A stretch of DNA of 6,021 nucleotides, taken from contig JAEZNF010000597.1 in assembly GCA_023441845.1 (NCBI GenBank), positions 1 through 6,021 on the forward strand, read 5' to 3'. Below the pieces are notes generated by a model. That model ran no database searches. It was given only the letters and a program-made list of their open reading frames with translations, and had not been told where the DNA came from. This DNA is from Bacillota bacterium (GTDB lineage: Bacteria > Bacillota > Clostridia > Acetivibrionales > DSM-2933). Positions within the stretch are counted from its first letter, which is position 1, and every line of letters starts with the position of its first letter. The translations under genes and the position numbers were made by a program. Shown piece after piece: positions 1-5,188 of this stretch.

Positions 1-324
1 GTTGAGGGCACTATAAAAGCACTTTTCAGGAAAGAACGGGAGTTTGATATATTTAATATAGGTTCAAACCAAACGGTAAAAATTAATGAACTTGCGATGA
101 AAATTATTGAACTGAACCGTTCCGGTGAAGTGAAGTATGTATCTTTTGAAGATTTGAACAGGCGAAGTGAGTGTGAAATTCTTATAAGGGTTCCGTCAAT
201 TGAAAAAGCCGAAAATAAACTGGGGCATACACCGTTAATGACGCTTGATGAAGGTCTGGCCATTACATATGACTATTACAGGAACATCAAAGGTAAAGAA
301 CCTGTAATTGCTGCGATGGGCTAA
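1..324 (+). CDS. NAD-dependent epimerase/dehydratase, C-terminal part (5' end outside window)
   Basis: Base 1 is in frame and the frame runs open to a TAA at 322-324, giving the last 107 residues of a protein whose start lies outside the window. Visible features match the C-terminal substrate-binding part of extended short-chain dehydrogenases such as UDP-glucose 4-epimerase and dTDP-glucose dehydratase relatives. These are an opening VEGTIKAL helix, then FNIGS (residues 19-23), the helix KINELAMKIIEL, an RVPSIEKAENKLGHTP segment (about 64-79; family pattern R-V-x-D-x-x-K-A-x-x-x-L-G-x-x-P), and a closing L-x-E/D-G-L helix ending in YDYYRN. These enzymes act in the cytoplasm on nucleotide sugars for polysaccharide or wall glycan synthesis. 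The Rossmann NAD site and the YxxxK catalytic pair would lie upstream, so the exact substrate cannot be told. Its stop overlaps the end of the convergent murG by four bases. An internal ATG at 97 is not the true start, because homology extends upstream of it. Confidence 0.85.
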   Translation, partial: VEGTIKALFRKEREFDIFNIGSNQTVKINELAMKIIELNRSGEVKYVSFEDLNRRSECEILIRVPSIEKAENKLGHTPLMTLDEGLAITYDYYRNIKGKEPVIAAMG

Positions 325-1394
325 GTTCCCCTGTTTTTAGCAATTTCCAATATAAGTTTTATTATTTTTGCTGTACCGTTTGGAAGAGGGAATTTATTCA
401 AGTTTCCAATATAATTTTCCTTTTTCTTGTAGAGGTCTTCAATTTCTAAAAAGAGACTGTCCCGGGTTAAATTATTTTCCGTTAACATCTTTCCAAGGGC
501 ATGGTTTTCCATGAATTGGGCGTTTAATATTTGTTCTCCCCTGCTGGCAGAAGTAGATAACGGTATAAAAAGGCATACCTTCCTTAATGTTATAAGCTCA
601 AATACCGAATTGGTTCCGGCACGAGATACCACTATATCGGCAGCAGCAAGAATATGGGGTAGTTCTTCACCTATAAATTCAAATTATTTATACCCCTCTG
701 ACTCTTCCAAACTCTTATCAACATTTCCCTTGCCGCATATATGAACAACCTGAAAGCTTTTCAAAAGTTCGGGCAGTATGCTCCTTATGTTTTTATTAAT
801 GTTAAGTGAGCCTAAGCTGCCACCAATTACAAGAATAACAGGAGAGAATTCCGAAAAGCCGCATATTTTGCAGCCGAGTTCTTTACTTCCGTTTAAAAGC
901 ATTTTACGGATTGGAAGGCCGGTGTATACGGCTTTGCTTTGAGGAAGATTCCGTGCGGTTTCCTGAAATGCCGTACAGATTTTTTTAACAAACGGAATGC
1001 ACAGCTTGTTGGCAAGACCTACCGAAATATCACCCTCATGGGTTATTGAAGGTATGCGGTTGAGCCATGCACCTATTATTACGGGTACCGAGACAAAGCC
1101 ACCCTTGGAAAATATCAAAACGGGTTTGATTTTCCTGATTAAGATAACCGATTGAATGATTCCGATAAGAATATTAAAAGGATCTATGAAGTTTTTGAGG
1201 GCAAAGTAGCGTCTCAGCTTTCCGGTTCTGATTGAATGATACTTTATATTATGAGATGTTACTATACTGTGTTCAATGCCGTTACGAGAGCCTATGTAAT
1301 GGATTTCATACCCAATACCGGACAATTCATCTACCAGGGCAAGGTTTGGCATTACATGGCCTGCTGTACCGCCGCCGGTTAATACAATTTTCAT
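321..1394 (-). pseudogene. murG: murG-type UDP-GlcNAc:lipid I N-acetylglucosaminyltransferase, interrupted by one in-frame TAA
   Basis: MurG transfers GlcNAc from UDP-GlcNAc to lipid I on the inner face of the membrane, making lipid II for peptidoglycan. The minus-strand frame from ATG 1394 to TAG 321 has 357 codons, the usual family length, but codon 237 (684-686) is TAA. Before the stop lie the N-terminal glycine loop GGGTAGH (7-13), SKGGFVS (96-102), HE (119-120), GLANK (126-130), TGLPIR (158-163) and the inter-domain GGSLGS (191-196). After it, in the same frame, come FEFIGEELP, AADIVVSRAGTNS (about 251-263), the conserved Glu266 of the nucleotide-sugar site, PLSTSASRGEQILNA and an ordinary C-terminus. 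A 236-residue product would lack nearly all of the UDP-GlcNAc site. The lower fragment has no SD-preceded start of its own. No frameshift is seen, so a recent CAA-to-TAA change or a sequencing error fits best. Start choice: AAAGGAG at 1401-1407, six bases before ATG. As it stands apart from a dcw cluster it may be a second, dispensable copy (inference). Confidence 0.85.
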
Positions 1395-1400
1395 AGAGGA

Positions 1401-1407
1401 CTCCTTT
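1401..1407 (-). promoter_or_regulatory. Ribosome binding site of murG
   Basis: On the minus strand AAAGGAG lies six bases before the ATG at 1394. This near-perfect Shine-Dalgarno site fixes the start and shows that the upstream part of the interrupted gene is well placed for translation. Confidence 0.8.
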
Positions 1408-1428
1408 TAATAATAAGTGTCGATGAAA

Positions 1429-1457
1429 ATTATAATTTTGTTTATGTAAAAAATCAA
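1429..1457 (-). promoter_or_regulatory. Predicted sigma-A promoter of murG
   Basis: On the minus strand a -35 TTGATT (1457-1452) and a perfect -10 TATAAT (1434-1429) are separated by exactly 17 bases, predicting a transcript start near 1422 and a leader of about 27 bases. It lies just downstream of the terminator of the LysM/SleB gene, so murG looks independently transcribed. Motif match only. Confidence 0.7.
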
Positions 1458-1464
1458 TAGGTTA

Positions 1465-1517
1465 AAAAAGCCGAGCGGCATTCAGATTATGTATTGAATG
1501 CCGCTCGCACCTTTTTT
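1465..1517. terminator. Bidirectional intrinsic terminator, 13-bp stem
   Basis: A perfect 13-bp inverted repeat (arms 1472-1484 and 1495-1507, CGAGCGGCATTCA and its complement) encloses a 10-base loop. Six Ts follow on the plus strand (1512-1517), and six follow on the minus strand (complement of 1465-1470, one base past the stem). The biological user is most likely the LysM/SleB gene on the minus strand, whose stop is about 39 bases upstream of the stem. No plus-strand gene ends nearby. Confidence 0.9.
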
Positions 1518-1545
1518 AAAATTAATTACAAATCTCAACTGTTTT

Positions 1546-2304
1546 TTAATATGAGTAAACCATGCTACCTGATCTCAATGCAATTGGCTTAGACCAGATC
1601 CATTTGTTTGTGGTGCTGTCATCAAAGTAGTATAGTGCACCGTTTGTTGGGTCACTGCCGTGAAGGGCCTCATATGCGGCGTTTTTTGCATCCTGGGATG
1701 CAGGTTTATTAATCCATCCGTTTTCAACAGGCGTGAATTGATAATAACCGTCAGATTTCTGGTATATGACACCGCTGATTGTATTTGGCCAATTTGCATC
1801 CTGTACTCTGTTTACTACTACTGCGCCAACACCTACTTTAGCGGTGTAAGGCTGATTGCCTGCCTCGGCCATTATCAATCTGGACAGAAGATCCAGATCA
1901 CTTGCTGTGTATGGAACAACGGCTGCTGCTGTACTGCCTGCCGAAGTTTTAGCGGGAAGATTAAGTATCTCACCGACATAAATGGAGTCGTTCCATTTAT
2001 TGTTTGCTTTCCGGAGCGAATAAAGTGTAACATCGGACTTCTTCGCTATCAGATACAAGCTGTCTCCGCTTTTAACCTTGTACGTACTGCACGGTACCTT
2101 TATAACCTGGCCTGGATAAAGCATAGTACTTTGCAGGTTGTTCAATTGTGATATATTTGTTGATGTCGTTCCAAAAAGGCTGCCGATTTTATAAAGAGAA
2201 TCATTTGATTCAACCGTATATGAACCGGCATGCGCGGTGCCTGCTATTAAAAGTGACAAAGATGCAGCAAAAAAGAAAGTCTTAAGCATTTTAAACTTAA
2301 ACAT
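1546..2304 (-). CDS. Secreted cell-wall hydrolase: two LysM repeats plus SleB/CwlJ-type domain
   Basis: This 252-residue protein is predicted to be exported and to cleave peptidoglycan. Residues 1-26 form a signal peptide: basic MFKFKMLK, a hydrophobic core, and cleavage after AHA. Two LysM glycan-binding repeats follow, at about 28-71 (YTVESNDSLYKIG ... MLYPGQVIKV) and 74-117 (YKVKSGDSLYLIA ... IYVGEILNLP). After a short Ala/Ser/Thr linker comes a Hydrolase_2 (SleB/CwlJ) domain, about 136-252, with MAEAGNQP (Glu147 is the likely catalytic acid), the VGVGAVVVNRV helix, YQF (188-190) and ALYYFDD. In Bacillus, SleB and CwlJ open the spore cortex at germination. Similar LysM-SleB proteins in clostridia may serve germination or vegetative wall turnover, and the sequence does not decide between them. 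The start is fixed by an AAGGGGGA ribosome site and the signal peptide. Expression should respond to c-di-AMP through the leader riboswitch, and transcription should end at the hairpin at 1472-1507. Confidence 0.92.
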   Translation of the reverse strand: MFKFKMLKTFFFAASLSLLIAGTAHAGSYTVESNDSLYKIGSLFGTTSTNISQLNNLQSTMLYPGQVIKVPCSTYKVKSGDSLYLIAKKSDVTLYSLRKANNKWNDSIYVGEILNLPAKTSAGSTAAAVVPYTASDLDLLSRLIMAEAGNQPYTAKVGVGAVVVNRVQDANWPNTISGVIYQKSDGYYQFTPVENGWINKPASQDAKNAAYEALHGSDPTNGALYYFDDSTTNKWIWSKPIALRSGSMVYSY

Positions 2305-2310
2305 TATGTT

Positions 2311-2318
2311 TCCCCCTT
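2311..2318 (-). promoter_or_regulatory. Ribosome binding site of the LysM/SleB gene
   Basis: Minus-strand AAGGGGGA lies seven bases before the ATG at 2304. It starts about three bases after the closing P1 strand of the riboswitch, so aptamer folding could directly change access to it. The G-only core would pair with anti-SD CCUCC partly through a G-U wobble. Confidence 0.6.
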
Positions 2319-2320
2319 TT

Positions 2321-2420
2321 GCCTTCGAGGTTAGTTGACGGGTTCGGGTAGAGGTACCCTACTCTATAGATGAGATTCACCCCAGTTTCTTGTCCCCCGT
2401 ACTCCAATAGGAGATTCGGC
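2321..2420 (-). ncRNA. Cyclic-di-AMP riboswitch (ydaO/yuaA class)
   Basis: The minus-strand leader carries the conserved blocks of the ydaO/yuaA aptamer in order. It opens with GCCGAATC (2420-2413) and a CTCC/GGAG hairpin with a TATT loop (2413-2402). Next come ACGGGGGAC (2400-2392) and TGGGGTGAATC (2384-2374). GTAGGG (2362-2357) pairs with CTACCC (2351-2346), followed by CCGAACCCGTCAACTAACC (2347-2329) and CTCGAAGGC closing P1 with GCC. These match the well-known B. subtilis ydaO core almost base for base in the invariant segments. The class binds c-di-AMP and usually lowers expression of wall hydrolases, ion transporters and osmolyte genes. The helix between the two G-rich blocks is reduced to a few bases here. 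No terminator hairpin lies between aptamer and start codon, so control is probably translational (inference). Confidence 0.93.
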
Positions 2421-2440
2421 TTTTAAGTTATTGTATTGAT

Positions 2441-2449
2441 ATTTTACCA
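2441..2449 (-). promoter_or_regulatory. Candidate extended -10 promoter for the riboswitch and LysM/SleB gene
   Basis: On the minus strand TGGTAAAAT (2449-2441) fits an extended -10 element (TG-n-TAnAAT). It predicts a start near 2434, about ten bases before the aptamer. No good -35 lies at the expected distance. A TACAAT at 2435-2430 is an alternative -10. The position suits the riboswitch; the motif evidence is modest. Confidence 0.4.
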
Positions 2450-2520
2450 GACTCCCGAGAGGCCTTCCATGTAAAAATCATGACAAAACAAGCTATTTGT
2501 TCCAATATGAAATAAATACG

Positions 2521-2549
2521 TTGTAAAAAAATGCTGGAGTATTTATAAT
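2521..2549 (+). promoter_or_regulatory. Predicted sigma-A promoter of the M6 protease gene
   Basis: TTGTAA (2521-2526) and a perfect TATAAT (2544-2549) are spaced by 17 bases, predicting a start near 2556. This leaves an untranslated leader of about 145 bases, long enough for post-transcriptional control. Motif match only. Confidence 0.65.
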
Positions 2550-2640
2550 ATTGTATTAGAGATAAAGAGGACCAGCTGTTTAAAATAGTTATCTATAAAG
2601 GGGTAATATGTGTTTTGCTTAATAAGAAGGTGCATTACTA

Positions 2641-2666
2641 ATAATTCATTCATGGAAATGGATTAT
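2641..2666 (+). promoter_or_regulatory. 10-bp hairpin in the protease mRNA leader
   Basis: Arms 2641-2650 (ATAATTCATT) and 2657-2666 (AATGGATTAT) pair over ten positions, one of them G-U, around a six-base loop CATGGA. There is no T-run after it, so it is not an intrinsic terminator. It ends 23 bases before the ribosome site. It could affect mRNA stability or bind a regulator, but I recognise no known family. Confidence 0.4.
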
Positions 2667-2689
2667 CTTCAAAAGCACTGGATGCGTTT

Positions 2690-2695
2690 GGGGGG
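2690..2695 (+). promoter_or_regulatory. Ribosome binding site of the M6 protease gene
   Basis: GGGGGG lies five bases before the ATG at 2701. It is an unusual all-G Shine-Dalgarno core, like that of the divergent LysM/SleB gene and unlike the AAAGGAG of murG and icd. It supports the chosen start, which is followed at once by a signal peptide. Confidence 0.6.
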
Positions 2696-2700
2696 TAAGT

Positions 2701-4968
2701 ATGATTGAAAAGATATTGAAGTATTCTTTGGTTTTCTGCACGGTGGCAATTCTACTAATTCTATGTGCCGGTATTTCTTGTGCAGCCCCATTGGAAGGAG
2801 AGGTTTTCAGTTTTAAACAACCTGATAACACATATGTTGATGTAAAGATTTGGGGAGATGAATTTTATCAAAGAGCAGAGAGCCTGGACGGATACACATT
2901 GTGCTATGACGAGAGCACAAAATGGATCTGTTATGCAGACCTTAACAGTGACGGAACTGAATTTGTATCAACGGGAATTAAATACACCGGAGAGCCCAAT
3001 CCTAAAAGCAAAATGCTTAAAAAGGGCTTGAGGCTAAAGAAGGAGTCTGTTTTAAAAAAGATTTCCGAAAAGCAGAAAGTGCTTTTCCTTGGGGAGATTC
3101 CGGAGTATTTGAATAGCCCGCCGGAGCAAAATGCACCTATGAGTCAGCCTGAGGGAAATGTTAAGGGAATTACCATATTGGTCGATTTTCCAGACTGCAA
3201 AAGAAGCTATGGCGTTCCTGAAATATCTAACATGCTAAATCTTAAAGGTTACAGAGGTTACAATAACAATGGTTCTGTGAGGGATTATTTTTACGATGTT
3301 TCCGGAGGGAAGCTTAATTTTACCAATGATGTCATAGGTTATTATACTGCCAAAAATAAAAAAGAAAATTATAATACTAATGGAAAAGTCGGACCGCAGG
3401 AGCTGGTTAAAGAGGCATTAAATTATGCCAGGAGCCAGGGGTACGATTTTTCAAATTTAACTGTAAATTCAAATAACGAAGTGCAGTCCGTAAGCATACT
3501 TTATGCAGGTGAGCCGGATACTCAATGGGCAAACGGACTGTGGCCCCATAAAGGATCATTAAATGAACCTATAAATGTCGGAGTTAATATAGAAGTAAGC
3601 ACATATCAGAAATCGCCCATAAATAAAGAACCTTCAATAGGAAGTTTTATACATGAAGCCTGCCATGCAATTTGTGGATACCCGGATTTATATGGTGTAA
3701 GTTCCAGCCCGGATAAAGATTCCAACTCATATGAATATCCCAGTTCAAGGGGTGTTGGAGAATACTGTATAATGGGTAAGGTTTCAAATAACAATCCACA
3801 ACCCCCAAATCCATATTTGAGGTGTGTTATATCGGGTTGGGGAAAAACAATAGATCTAATTTCCGGAAATGCAATAGATCTGAATTCCAGGGATTTAGTA
3901 GTAGAGTGGAATGCCGGGAATATAACGGATTTGGATGCAGGAGAATCATTGGCTACTCTTAAAAGCAATTCTCTGGACGTTTATTGTTATGTAAATAAAA
4001 TGTATAGGAGAGAATACTTTCTTATTGAAAGTGTGAGGAAAGCAGGACGGTGGGGGGCGCTGCCTGATGAGGGGCTTATTATCTGGCATATTGATACCAA
4101 TGGTGAAAACTATAAGAGTGAGATGACAGCAACAAGCCATTATAAGGTTTCGGTAGAACAGGCAGACGGACTGTATCACCTTGAAGGAAATATTAATTCC
4201 GGGGATGACGGAGATTTGTTCCATGCAGGCTATGCAGATGAGTTTAACAACAAAACAAACCCGAATTCCCTCTGGTGGGATGGAAAGGGCTACGGACTGA
4301 GTATTCGGGATATCAGCGATATCGGACCATATATGACCTTTATATATAGACGTACATCTGCACTTGTTCAGACACCAACAATGACGCCAACTCCAACTCC
4401 AACGCCAACAATGACGCAAACCCCTACTCCAACTTCAACAAAGACGCCTACCCCAACTCCAACAAAGACGCAAACACCAACCCGGACTCCAGTGCCAACT
4501 CCACGGTCTTATAAAATATCGGGGTATATAAAACCCGATGTAGGCAATTCAAAGCCAGGTTTAAATTTCTCCGGATTCAACGTGTCGCTGTGGCAGGATG
4601 ATATGTATACAAATACCGATATAAACGGATACTATGAGATATCGAATGTAAAAGAAAGAGAATTGACATACATTATAAAAATAAGTAAACCATATTATTT
4701 AACCAGAACAATTAGTAATATAAGTATTTCAAAAGATATTACCATCGGTTCTAAAGCTTCACCTATTGAGATGTGGGCAGGTGACTTCAATCAGGACAGC
4801 TCTATAAATATGAACGATGTTATTATATGTGCTGCAGCTTTTAACACTAAGTCGGGGGATGCCAGATATAAGCCGATATGTGATGTAAATATGGACATGG
4901 CCATAAATCTGGAAGATATTATGATTATTGTGAAGCATTACAACAGAACCGTGAAGGATTACAAATGA
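2701..4968 (+). CDS. Secreted M6-family zinc metalloprotease with X module and type II dockerin
   Basis: This 755-residue exported protease is probably tethered to the cell surface. Residues 1-28 form a signal peptide (MIEKILK, hydrophobic core, cleavage after SCA). An N-terminal propeptide-like region (about 30-150) has the VDVKIWGDEFYQRAESLDGYT pattern of M6 proteins. The catalytic domain (about 153-380) carries HEACH (318-322: His318, Glu319, His322), with Asp329 of YPDLY as the likely third zinc ligand, then GVGEYCIM and a GW. An immune-inhibitor-A-like beta region follows (about 437-549: GLIIWHID, VEQADG, GDLFH, MTFIYRR). Residues 557-601 are a T/P-rich linker. Residues 603-690 (YKISGYIKPD ... 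TDINGYYEI ... YYLTR) match the X module beside the CipA type II dockerin, and 691-750 is the dockerin, with calcium loops at 695-706 and 728-739 (Asp, Asn, Asp, Asn, Asp at 1, 3, 5, 9, 12). Type II dockerins bind anchoring-scaffoldin cohesins on the cell wall. Substrate unknown. I see no clear terminator downstream. Confidence 0.93.
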   Translation: MIEKILKYSLVFCTVAILLILCAGISCAAPLEGEVFSFKQPDNTYVDVKIWGDEFYQRAESLDGYTLCYDESTKWICYADLNSDGTEFVSTGIKYTGEPNPKSKMLKKGLRLKKESVLKKISEKQKVLFLGEIPEYLNSPPEQNAPMSQPEGNVKGITILVDFPDCKRSYGVPEISNMLNLKGYRGYNNNGSVRDYFYDVSGGKLNFTNDVIGYYTAKNKKENYNTNGKVGPQELVKEALNYARSQGYDFSNLTVNSNNEVQSVSILYAGEPDTQWANGLWPHKGSLNEPINVGVNIEVSTYQKSPINKEPSIGSFIHEACHAICGYPDLYGVSSSPDKDSNSYEYPSSRGVGEYCIMGKVSNNNPQPPNPYLRCVISGWGKTIDLISGNAIDLNSRDLVVEWNAGNITDLDAGESLATLKSNSLDVYCYVNKMYRREYFLIESVRKAGRWGALPDEGLIIWHIDTNGENYKSEMTATSHYKVSVEQADGLYHLEGNINSGDDGDLFHAGYADEFNNKTNPNSLWWDGKGYGLSIRDISDIGPYMTFIYRRTSALVQTPTMTPTPTPTPTMTQTPTPTSTKTPTPTPTKTQTPTRTPVPTPRSYKISGYIKPDVGNSKPGLNFSGFNVSLWQDDMYTNTDINGYYEISNVKERELTYIIKISKPYYLTRTISNISISKDITIGSKASPIEMWAGDFNQDSSINMNDVIICAAAFNTKSGDARYKPICDVNMDMAINLEDIMIIVKHYNRTVKDYK
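4369..4503 (+). repeat. Degenerate T/P-linker repeat inside the protease gene
   Basis: This stretch encodes QTPTMTPTPTPTP and similar, built on imperfect ACNCCA hexamers. A longer unit, CCAACAATGACGC, occurs twice, with CAACAAAGACGC variants further on. Such low-complexity linkers join catalytic and dockerin modules in cellulosomal proteins. The DNA repetition makes length change by slippage likely (inference). Confidence 0.85.
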
Positions 4969-5117
4969 TTGAAACGGCAAATAAAGTTGAATTATTGACT
5001 TGATTATACTATGAATTTATTTTAAAATTGTTATTAATATTGACATGCACTATTAAAGATAACAACTTTAAGCCATAATATATTAGGTAGCGAAAAATAG
5101 CAATGCCTTAAAGCTTT

Positions 5118-5146
5118 TTGAGCAATGAATAAATTCAATTTATAAA
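5118..5146 (+). promoter_or_regulatory. Predicted sigma-A promoter of icd
   Basis: TTGAGC (5118-5123) and TATAAA (5141-5146) are separated by 17 bases, predicting a start near 5153 and a short leader of about 36 bases. Further upstream are a TTGACT (4995-5000) 17 bases before a poor TATTTT, and a TTGACA (5040-5045) with no -10. These are weaker candidates. Confidence 0.5.
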
Positions 5147-5150
5147 GTTG

Positions 5151-5177
5151 TTTATCTATAAAGTATATTTAGATAAA
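5151..5177 (+). promoter_or_regulatory. Inverted repeat overlapping the icd start region and ribosome site
   Basis: TTTATCTA (5151-5158) and its perfect complement TAGATAAA (5170-5177) flank an 11-base spacer. The left arm covers the predicted transcript start, and the right arm ends inside the AAAGGAG ribosome site. It could be an operator or a weak leader hairpin. It is AT-rich, so chance is not excluded. Confidence 0.35.
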
Positions 5178-5181
5178 GGAG
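5175..5181 (+). promoter_or_regulatory. Ribosome binding site of icd
   Basis: AAAGGAG lies seven bases before the ATG at 5189 and fixes the start. The encoded N-terminus aligns with isocitrate dehydrogenases from the first residues. Confidence 0.8.
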
Positions 5182-5188
5182 CGCTGAA

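Larger units (their letters stand above)
2305..2700. other. Divergent intergenic region (396 bp)
   Basis: No gene is seen here. From the left it holds the LysM/SleB ribosome site, the c-di-AMP riboswitch and a weak minus-strand promoter. AT-rich sequence with no recognised element follows (about 2450-2520), then a plus-strand promoter (2521-2549), a roughly 145-base protease leader with a 10-bp hairpin (2641-2666), and the protease ribosome site. An ATG at 2608 after AAAGGGG opens only four codons and is not a gene. Confidence 0.7.

Noticed and set aside
306..345. Inverted repeat AATTGCT/AGCAATT at the convergent gene ends as a terminator
   Set aside because: Only seven AT-rich pairs with a 26-base interval and no T-run after the stem; it lies in overlapping coding sequence.
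321..632. Separate small gene starting at GTG 632 for the downstream murG piece
   Set aside because: It is in the same frame as the upstream part, starts in mid-motif (ADIVVSRAG) and has no ribosome site.
511..744. Plus-strand open frame of 77 codons inside murG
   Set aside because: It lies antisense to conserved MurG sequence on both sides of the stop, has no recognisable domain and no convincing ribosome site.
1660..2151. Plus-strand open frame of 163 codons, antisense to the LysM/SleB gene
   Set aside because: The opposite strand encodes clear LysM and SleB domains. This frame has no domain pattern and is a shadow.
3946..4419. Minus-strand open frames within the protease gene
   Set aside because: They are antisense to well conserved protease and linker sequence; Trp/Arg/His-rich translations come from the T/P repeat read backwards.
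4369..4503. CRISPR-like array in the ACNCCA repeats
   Set aside because: The repeats are short, contiguous and coding, with no spacers. They encode a Thr/Pro linker.
4969..5110. Terminator after the protease gene
   Set aside because: Only weak AT-only pairings such as TTAAAG/CTTTAA (5053-5058 with 5066-5071) without a T-run were found.
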